A DNA stretch of 64,000 bases, from assembly GCF_963678635.1 (NCBI RefSeq), contig NC_087070.1:32155704-32219703 (forward strand), written 5' to 3'. This document shows, one piece after another, positions 56,640 to 64,000 of this stretch. The translations under genes were made by a program, and so were the position numbers. The DNA is from Symsagittifera roscoffensis (Eukaryota; Xenacoelomorpha; Acoela; Convolutidae). Numbering within the stretch: the first letter of the stretch is position 1; every line of letters starts with the position of its first letter. Under the pieces are notes generated by a model. It saw nothing but the letters and a program-made list of their open reading frames with translations. It was not told the origin of the DNA and did not search any database.

Positions 56640-57734
56640 TTAGCAAGTGTAAGCAAACAATTAACTGCAATAATTGAAAAAGAAAACAATCATTGATAAG
56701 TGATATCGCCAATTACAATTATTGCATTGGCACTTGCCAATTAATTGCAAAAACTGCTGCAAAAATTGGTAAATGGAGCAGTTCATCCACCCATTACGTG
56801 GTTGTTTTCGCGAGTGTCCCTTAAGATGGCTGTTTTGATACTATACTACTCGGATTTACGCCGATTGACGAAACATTGACAATGTCGTTGCATTCCATGG
56901 CGAAGGTGATTAAAGCCATTTCTCGTCAAACGAACAAGCCGATTAAAGGATGTGCCTCGAATTATTTGTCTTCAGCGGCAAAAGATTATGTAGAAAATAC
57001 TGAATAAAAATCATTCGATTATGGGATTCGAGGATGTATCAAACCTTACACAAAAACATGTTGACTATTCAATCTGACTAAAGTCCTTCAGACAAAAAAA
57101 AATCGACTTAGCAGGTGTCAGATTGCTTTTTGACGAAATGTTCAAAAAGTTCCCCTCCTGGACCCCACAAACTAGTCTCTTGGCCGAAGTGCCCGTATTA
57201 TAGAGAGAACAAATTTCGAAAGTGATGCTCCAAAATTCTCGAGGGAAGAGAGAATGAGTTGCTTCTGCCCGAAGTTTTGCAGTGCAAGCGTCTTCGAAAA
57301 TCCGAAGATGCAGAAGATATAGAAACTAGATGAATTTACCACAGCTGAGTTACGAAAACGGAATAAACCTGAAAAATTTAAGAGTATCAGCTGCTAGTTT
57401 CTTCAGCCGATGGCAAACGTTATTGACCGATTTTTCAGTGCTGTGGGATATGCTCCAGAGCATCTAGCACAAGAGCTGTCTGTTGAAACTAACAAAACTT
57501 TGAGATGTTAAAATGATCTCTGAATCTCTTCATCAGTGTTTATGATGTAGATATAGGTGCTAGTTGATGTACTTTTGTTTTAGTGAGAGCTTTGTTTTAT
57601 ACTGATTGTCAAGAAATTTGATCAATTTAGATTTTTTCCTTCCAATTATTGGTTGTAGCTTGCTAAGTTCAATTATTGCATTGGAAATTCAATTTAAGGC
57701 CAATTAATTGCAATGATTAATTGCACAGTCCTGA
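56640..57734 (+). mobile_element. hAT transposon remnant
   Basis: Near the right end a plus-strand frame reads 'ANVIDRFFSAVGYAPEHLAQ' then 'ELSVETNKTL', the pattern of the hAT C-terminal dimerisation domain (SN.vERfFS..gy...R..Ls.e...l). Further left 'VRLLFDEMFKKFPSW' fits another hAT block. The segment is bordered by repeated 'aattaattgcaa' motifs on both sides, and the right edge 'cagtcctg' at 57734 looks like a hAT terminus. Many stops; inactive. Similar terminal sequence recurs at 61250-61355. Confidence 0.6.
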
Positions 57735-57833
57735 CCATGTGTGTTTATTAAATGAAAGGGAAACGATATCAATGTACCGTGAAAAACTGCTGCGCTTTCG
57801 TCAATACGACATCATCAGCAATCTGAAGTAATA

Positions 57834-60135
57834 ATTCGGTTTGATGACAAAGCAAATGGTAAAGAAAAAGATGGTAAAAGGAAAATAGAACAAAGTCAAG
57901 GTATTTTTCTCCGAAGCAAAGAAATAGAGGCCGCTATGAACACTAGGTCTATGTAGACTTTCACCCTTCTGGTTCAAAGGGTATGTCCTCTGCCCTGACC
58001 ATGGACGTGGTGCATATCCTTAGGTGCCTTGCTAAGTTTGACGCGGATTTCCTCCCGTTACATCTCGGACATATAGTCCATTTCTGTTTGTATACGCGGG
58101 GTTGATGGTGTTGTTCATTTGCTTCTTGTTCTGGTACCCGGTTTCCCTTGCAGCTCTGTCTTTTGTGGCGTGCCATGTTTCGGGCCTGTAGGGTTCTGTC
58201 GCATCTGCCACATGTCTTGGTTCCATCTTCATTGTTCCTGTCTCCCTCGCATGTCTTCTTGTGGTTTTTTTCCGAGTTTTCAGATTTGAAGATAGCTCCG
58301 CATTTGTTGCATGCAAAAGTCACCCTCGCCTCTTTGTGCATCCTTTTGATATGGATTCTCAGGCCGCCCTGGTTTTTGAAATCCCTCTCACATATCTCAC
58401 ACGTGTTCGATGTTGCTTGGGGGGTATAGGAGTTCCTTTCTGTCGTTTCACCGTTTTGTCTTTTCGCATTTGACTTTTCCCATTTATGCAGGTGCTCCAT
58501 TCGTGCTTTCACCGCTCGCCTCCATCCTTTTCTGTCCTGAGTCAGTTTGTCCATCTCGTTCACATCCATTCCCGCTTCTCTGATGAGCTTCCGCCAGTAG
58601 AGTAGTGTTTTGTCTTTTTTTCCCGGACATTTCGGTAGGGCTTGCAGATCGTTTAGCCACCCTAGACAAGCTGCTTTAGTCAGTCTTTTGTTGTCCATTC
58701 TCATTACATGTCCTATTCGTTTTAGAGTTCTTCCTTCAACTTTCCATCGGATCGTCTTGATGTTCAGTTGGTTTCTGATGTCCTGCATATTCACTCCTTT
58801 TTCTTGCATTTCAATTAATGGCGGCTTCAACTTTGAGCTCCAGACGTGCCTATAGCACCGGTCAATCCAACTTTGCAAAGACTGTAACTCCGAGTTTTTC
58901 CATGTCCTTACGTTGGCGTCAAACAATAAGCCGCTTTCTACGCAGCATTGGACAACTCTAGCCTGGATTCTTTTCGGCAGCCTGCTTTTTGTCAGCCGGC
59001 GCTTGACCTTTGCCCATAGTCCTCCTGCTCGTCTTTTTCTGTTCTTAATGTCTTCTTTCGCCCCGATCCACACTCCTAGCATTCTGATGCCACCTGCTCC
59101 GTCCTTTCCGAACTCTAGTTTCTCTTCTTTCTCTTCGTTGTTTTTCTCCTCGAAGTTCTTCATAACTTCTTGTATTGTTGCTGTTCCAGACTCTATTTCT
59201 TCCTTCTCGCCGATGGGGGTGGTGTCGTCTGCGAACAAGGACAATGATATTCGTGCGGTTTGGGTTTCTACCATGTTTTTTCCTGGGAAGCGGTTTCCCG
59301 GCATCCACGTCCACGCTATCCCGACGTTTGTACCTTTCTCCTCGGCTCTGTCTAGTCTGGCTTTCTCAGCTTGCCGCATTACCACTTGGTGGTATATGTT
59401 AAACAATGAAGGCGAAGATGGGCAACCTTCTCTTAACCCTCTTTCGGGGGTCCATTCTTCGCTGTCGCCCTCTTTGCCCTTTATTTATACTATAGGTTGT
59501 GGCTTCATGCAAATCCATCAGTGTGTCCAGAAACGGGCCTTCCATCGCGTAGCGCCTTAAGACCGCCCTTAGGACCGGTTTGCTGACCCGCGGATAAGCT
59601 TTTGTTAGGTCTAAAAGTCTGGCTTCTGGGTCTGTGTTGGCTTCTACTGAGATTCCGGCTCTTATCCTCCGTCTCCTGAGATCTTCCACGTCCTCTCTTA
59701 TCCTTATGAAGATCTGGCTTGCGTCTGCCGTGGACCTGCCTGGTCGAAACCCGCTTTGGTTTTCGTCCAATACCTGGAGTTCTTCGCTCCATCTTCTCAG
59801 GCGGTTTGCGATCACTCTTGCTAGAATTCTACTAGCCATTGAGAGCAGGCACACACCTCGGAAGTTGTTGGCGTCATTGATGTTCCCTTTTTTGTGCAAT
59901 GGTACTATTTGGCCTTTCTTTAGAGACTCTTCCCACAGGTCTGCTCTGGTCGTGAACATTCTCATCACCAGGTGGATGACTTTCTCCCTCCATTTCCAGT
60001 ATGCGTTGCGAATGTATACCATGCGGACCCCGTCCTTGCCTGGCGCCGATTCTCTCACCTCATCCAGTGCTTCCATGATTTCTTTCTCGGACGGAAGGGT
60101 GTTCAGCTTCTGGTTGGCTGTTATGAACTTGCTTT
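57834..60135 (-). mobile_element. Zinc-finger LINE, copy A (RT and C-terminus, 5' truncated)
   Basis: RT starts in 59399-60148 ('IVPLHKKGNINDANNFRGVC', 'DENQSGFRPGRSTADA') and continues in another frame at 57961-59406 ('SLFNIYHQVV', 'LSLFADDTTPIGEKEE'). A frameshift near 59488 separates them. After the RT come a thumb region and at least three to four C2H2/C2HC zinc fingers ('CEICERDFKNQGGLRIHIKR', 'CNKCGAIFKSENSEKNHKK', 'CGRCDRTLQARNMARHK', 'CPRCNGRKSASNLARHLRIC'). No endonuclease is present, so the copy is 5' truncated at 60135. The 3' untranslated region runs to about 57834. Confidence 0.88.
57961..59406 (-). pseudogene. LINE ORF: RT C-terminal half and zinc fingers
   Basis: A 481-residue open frame holding RT motif C ('FADDT') near its start, a long connection domain ('LNIKTIRWKVEGRTLKRIGH', typical of LINE RT thumbs), and C-terminal zinc fingers that would bind nucleic acid. 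The apparent start Met is internal; motifs A and B lie in the neighbouring frame. Confidence 0.88.
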
Positions 60136-60148
60136 GATGACAAAGCAA
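59399..60148 (-). pseudogene. LINE ORF: RT N-terminal half
   Basis: Open from the truncation point to the frameshift. It carries 'ESAPGKDGVRMVYIRNAYWK', 'PLHKKGNINDANNFRGVCLL' and motif A in 'EARLLDLTKAYPRVSKPVLR'. The first residues come from the adjoining 3' tail of copy B and are not part of the RT. Confidence 0.85.
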
Positions 60149-60284
60149 ATGGTAAAGAAAAATATGGTAAAAGGAAAATAGAACAAAGTCAAGGTATTTT
60201 TCTCCGAAACAAAGAAATTAGAGGCCGCTATGAACACTAGGTCTATGCAGACTTTCACCCTCCTGGTTCAAAGGGTATGTCCTT
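60133..60284 (-). mobile_element. Zinc-finger LINE, copy B (3' tail only)
   Basis: About 150 bp nearly identical to 57840-57985: the 3' untranslated region plus the last few codons. It abuts copy A at 60133-60135 and copy C at about 60285, all in the same orientation. Confidence 0.88.
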
Positions 60285-60285
60285 T

Positions 60286-60788
60286 GAATTCGGTTTGATG
60301 ACAAAGCAAATGGTAAAGAAAAAGATGGTAAAAGAAAAATAGAACAAAGTCAAGGTTTTCTCCGAAACAAAGAAATAGAGGCCGCTATGAACACTAGGTC
60401 TATGTAGACTTTCACCCTCCTGGTTCAAAGGGTATGTCCTCTGCCCTGACGTGGTGCATATCCTTAGGTGCCTTGCTAAGTTTGACGCGGATTTCCTCTC
60501 GTTACATCTCGGACATATAGTCCATTTCTGTTTGTATACGCGGGGTTGATGGTGTTGTTCATTTGCTTCTTGTTCTGGTACCCGGTTTCCCTTGCAGTTC
60601 TGTCTTTTGTGGCGTGCCATGTTTCGGGCCTGTAGGGTTCTGTCGCATCTGCCACATGTCTTGGTTCCATCTTCATTGTTCCTGTCTCCCTCGCATGTCT
60701 TCTTGTGGTTTTTTTCCGAGTTTTCAGATTTGAAGATAGCTCCGCATTTGTTGCATGCAAAAGTCACCCTCGCCTCTTTGTGCATCCT
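60286..60788 (-). mobile_element. Zinc-finger LINE, copy C (zinc fingers and 3' tail)
   Basis: It repeats 57834-58343 with few differences, including a 7-bp deletion after 'LRICTTS' that changes the reading frame of the C-terminus. It includes three zinc-finger units. It is 5' truncated at 'ctttgtgcatcct', where the Penelope-like fragment begins. Confidence 0.88.
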
Positions 60789-60789
60789 C

Positions 60790-61145
60790 TAAGGCTAGTA
60801 GTTTGTATTTGTCGTTCGCGGAGTCAATAATTCTGGCACGAAAATCGGTAGCGGAGAGACCACTCTCTATAGTGACTGCCAAACCGTGCTTTCTGGTCCC
60901 GGTGCTCGCTGAGTCTTGTCGCCAAATGACGGCACGTTTGGCCGACATAGCTGGCATTGCAGACAGGGCAGCCTATTTGATAGACGACGTGACTTCGGAT
61001 GTCCACAGGGATTGACTGCTTGAGTGATGATAGACAAGTTTCAAGTTTCCGCGTGGTAAACACTACCGACCTGTTTACACACTTCCGTATTTTCTTCAGG
61101 AACTGACCTGATTTGTTTCCCTGTACTGGAGTACCATCATCGGAA
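60790..61145 (-). pseudogene. Penelope-like element fragment with GIY-YIG nuclease
   Basis: Read on the minus strand: 'FLKKIRKCVNRSVVFTTRKL', then 'SIPVDIRSHVVYQIGCPVC', 'NASYVGQTCRHLATRLSEHR', a frameshift near 60900, then 'FRARIIDSANDKYKLLALED'. The order VVY-I-C-x2-C ... YVGQT-R ... R-EH ... EA-like end is that of the C-terminal GIY-YIG endonuclease of Penelope-like retroelements. No RT part remains. Confidence 0.8.
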
Positions 61146-61249
61146 TAATTTATACTATACTAACTAAGCTGGCATACAATATCTTTAAATTTTTTGCCAC
61201 ATGAATTTATGGGATAATTTGGCATTGTCCAATTCTTTACTACCTGATA

Positions 61250-61355
61250 CAGGGCAAGTCAAAATTTAATTGCCAATTAATCGCAATTCATTAATTTCCA
61301 CTGCTGACCAATTACAATTAAATGATTGCGCTCTACCAATTAATTGCAAACAATT
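61250..61355 (+). repeat. hAT-terminus-like sequence
   Basis: It begins 'cagggcaagtc' and contains 'ccaattaatcgcaatt' and 'ccaattaattgcaaa', like the inverse of the right border of the hAT remnant at 57.7 kb. It may be the left end of a related element extending to the right, or a fragment split by the LINE insertions. Confidence 0.4.
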
Positions 61356-62770
61356 TTATTTTAAAAATCTGATAAACACCCGCACATTTCTCGGAAAAAA
61401 TATTTCCATTCCTTTTGCTTTCAGATTGTTGATAAAGCCGCAGCAACTTTTGACTACCCAATCATGTCGAAATATCTCAAATCGGATGCCAAAATAATTC
61501 ATTCGCCATATTTTGAGATCGCCATAACAAAACTTCAAATGGTACAACTGAAACTCTTTTCGAAGAAAAAAGAACAGATTTCAACTTTGAAAAATTCAGT
61601 GACAAACCAGCGAGAAGACCCTCAAAACCCTGAAACTGAGAGCGATTTTTCCAACGCAACCACAATTTGTGAATTCGCATTTTTTTTACTTCTGACATCA
61701 AATTTCCTTGAACAATTTTTTGAGTACTGCAGAATATGCATATTCTGATCTTCGGCAAAGTTTGTTGCCGCAAAATGTTGAAATGTAGTTATTTTTGAAA
61801 ATCAACAAAAAATACTGGGACGATAAACTCGACTCAAAAGTTGTTAACAAAGAGTGATGCTTCGTGCTAGCAATTTATTGTACAATGCATTTAACTTTTA
61901 GTCTAATTGTTCTGATAAACTTATTAGACAGATTGTTCAAATTTATCGCTCGTGTGTTTTCATGTCATATGCGCGCCGGGTTTTCCTCTTCTGATTATCT
62001 TACCAAATCTCGCCGTCCCAGCCGCAGGCGAGTGAAGCTTCCCTGGCGTATCTAGACACAAGAAGGAGTGAGCAGTTGGAACTACCCTTCAACAACACCA
62101 CAGGTTGTACCGTTCCTACTTATCAGTTTTTCGTTTTTTTTTTTCGTTTTTTTTTATACTCTCAGATTTAAATTAAATTCATTGCCCAGCCATCCGCCCA
62201 TCTTAACTAGTAAGAGCTTCTCCGTTGCCTTCGCTGTCTGTGTTTCAGGTGGATGTCCCGATTCCAGGCAAGGCGCATCCCTGACTTTTCACAGAAGCTT
62301 GTAATTGGCACATCAAGGACAAAATATATCAAACCAGCTCTAGTAAAATCTACAATTCACTTTTACCGCGGCGCCACACTCTAAGATCTGTACGAAACAG
62401 TTTTACAATATAGACCGAAGCGCCTTAATACAGTAACCATTATCGCCGGGTTTAATGATAATAGGCTACATTCACGAGAAGTTGAGCTAAAGTGGAAAAA
62501 CTTAATCAACCTAATCACAAACAAGTTTCAGCCCAAAACCCTAATTATCCCCAAAACAACCAAAGCTCCAATAATAATGATGTTAATCGCAAACTGTACA
62601 TTCATCACCATTTGCTGTTTAACTTAATAAATTTGTTCATCCACACACACTCACTGTTTCGCCCACCGAGACGGCATCCACTTCTCGTTATTTGGTAATG
62701 AATTTTTTACTAAATTTCTTGCTTATATATTTCTAAATTCTCTTGATAATCTGACGATACCGTTCCTCTT
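61356..62770. other. No gene recognised
   Basis: Several short open frames on both strands, none with family resemblance. The 62020-62300 part is less AT-rich and may belong to the retroelement that follows. Confidence 0.4.
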
Positions 62771-62776
62771 CATATA

Positions 62777-62960
62777 ATGTCCAATCAAACACATTGTATC
62801 ATAAGTAAAAACCACCTACGCGGCCGTGGAATTTCGTGCACATTATGCGCAGCCTACATGCATGTAAAATGCAGCGGCCTTAATCGAGGCAGAGCGACCA
62901 CGATGACAATTTCAGCTGCAATCGCTGCACCTCCCTGGCTACAGACAACACTACAACTGA
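62777..62960 (+). pseudogene. Degenerate PHD-like zinc-finger coding segment
   Basis: A plus-strand frame reads 'GISCTLCAAYMHVKCSGL', matching the second half of a PHD-type finger (C-x2-C-x4-H-x2-C) as found in ORF1 of several LINE families. The first Cys pair is incomplete. It may be part of the retroelement to its right or of another element. Confidence 0.45.
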
Positions 62961-63230
62961 CATCCAAGTCCCTCCAACTCAACCTCAATAAGCTCCTTCG
63001 ACCAACGATCAAAATCCTGCAATTGCAAACAGCAACTAAACTGTAACAGCCACACTCGACCTCTGGTCAAATCCCACACCAGAACTGCAAGATAAAATAA
63101 GAACAATCTACAGCCAAGTGGTGCACTGGAAACCAATTTTCATGATCCTCGCAAAAAACAGAGTTGGATTTATAGAAACTCGAAATATAACCCTCACTCG
63201 TTAATTGAAAGACAAGAAAACACATACGCA

Positions 63231-64000
63231 ATGCACGCAACAATGATATTCCCTCATCTCATGCTATGCAAAACCAAATCGGAGAGTGATGCTTCGAACT
63301 CCAAAACTATAGCAAGAAGGCACAAGCAATGGCATGAGGGCGACCTGGGCCAACTTTTTAACGAGGGAAAATCGCTGCAAATGCGTTTGGTAAAGAGTAA
63401 GAATAAGAAAGTAGAAACTGAAGCACAGCAATTTCATAAAATTAATGAGCACCGGAAAAAAAACGAGTGCTATTGCTAAACTAACTGATACCTCTAAAGT
63501 AATTCTCTCACTCGAGGAAACCGTGAAAGGTTAAACTCTTGAGCAAATCCTCATTGAGAAACACCCTCCCGCGGAGCCAATAAACAACAAGTATATAATA
63601 TCACGCTCTAAAGATACAATCCTTTTCAACTCATCCAGATTCGACCAAATAAATGCCCCGAAAATTAGGAAGGCTGCCATAACAACACATGGTTCTCATG
63701 GAACCTCGTGCCTGGATGCAAATGAGTGGAGACGCATTCTAACGCACTTTGATCAACAGTCAGTTGAAATATCAAAGACACTAGCCAAAATCGCACAGAA
63801 AATATCGACAGAAATACTAAGTCCTGAGCTGCTCGAACAATATAATGCCTGTCGACTAATTCCACTTGATAAAAACCGAGGAGTTAGGCCAATTAGCATA
63901 CGCGAAGTCACCCGCAGAATAAGTAGAATGATCACAAAGTGCTTAAAAGTGAACTTATGGTACTCACATCGAATCACCAACTATGCCTTGGCCAAAAATG
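63231..64000 (+). pseudogene. Second reverse transcriptase of the left-edge family, cut by the window end
   Basis: In order: 'ARRHKQWHEGDLGQLFNEGK' (63325-63384), 'EQILIEKHPPAEP' (63542-63580), 'GSHGTSCLDANEWRRILTHF', 'CRLIPLDKNRGVRPISIRE' (about 63850-63905). These align with 'DILKEKHPVAKQ', 'GPSGTDSEHWKDAFLRF' and 'RLIALDKCPGVRPTGIGE' of the element at 0.4-3.0 kb. A frameshift near 63450 and a stop near 63523 show it is broken. The catalytic motifs would lie beyond the window. Confidence 0.8.

Noticed and set aside
58913..59560. 215-residue plus-strand frame opposite the zinc-finger LINE, and similar frames at 59634-60137
   Set aside because: These are antisense shadows of the RT coding strand, which carries the FADD and zinc-finger motifs.
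1..64000. CRISPR arrays, bacterial operons, phage or plasmid features
   Set aside because: The window has spliced genes and animal transposons. No spaced direct-repeat array or prokaryotic signals were seen.

Overview
This window is animal nuclear DNA, most likely from an invertebrate. It is AT-rich and gene-poor. Coding is split into short, GC-richer exons bounded by GT/AG sites, introns run to several kilobases, and the space between is filled with decayed transposons (non-LTR retroelements, a Penelope-like fragment, Tc1, hAT, MITEs, a SINE). I cannot name the species. Gene models below were built by hand: exons were accepted only when splice sites and reading-frame phases fit across every junction.

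Layout. (1) About 0.45-3.05 kb, minus: a broken reverse transcriptase with a zinc-knuckle/restriction-like nuclease tail. (2) 5.6-31.1 kb, plus: one large gene of at least 14 exons encoding a >=1155-residue protein with about nine ankyrin repeats and a long disordered tail with a Gln29 run; its introns hold a hAT-type MITE family with 8-bp target duplications, a second inverted-repeat element in two copies, a minisatellite inside a foldback element, and a dead Tc1 transposon. (3) 31.1-37.9 kb: intergenic, with two pairs of direct repeats and a long hairpin. (4) 37.9-44.0 kb, minus: a complete-looking six-exon, 401-residue seven-transmembrane receptor-like gene with a Lys/Ser-rich tail. (5) 45.5-47.6 kb, plus: a decayed LINE whose endonuclease segment is tandemly triplicated. 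(6) 48.9-55.0 kb, minus: TAF12, the histone-fold TFIID/SAGA subunit, in four recognised exons; its introns contain a tRNA-derived SINE and another dead LINE. Just upstream lies a possible last exon of another gene whose poly(A) signal is only 70 bp from the TAF12 splice acceptor. (7) 56.6-61.1 kb, minus for the retroelements: a hAT remnant, three stacked 3' ends of a zinc-finger LINE, and a Penelope-type GIY-YIG fragment. (8) 62.8-64.0 kb, plus: a second copy of the same reverse-transcriptase family as in (1), cut by the window edge.

The three host genes are unrelated in function (ankyrin scaffold, membrane receptor, general transcription factor). The most interesting points are the receptor with a histone-H1-like tail, the operon-like spacing upstream of TAF12, the self-nested LINE 3' ends, and the repeat families that can be defined from this window alone.
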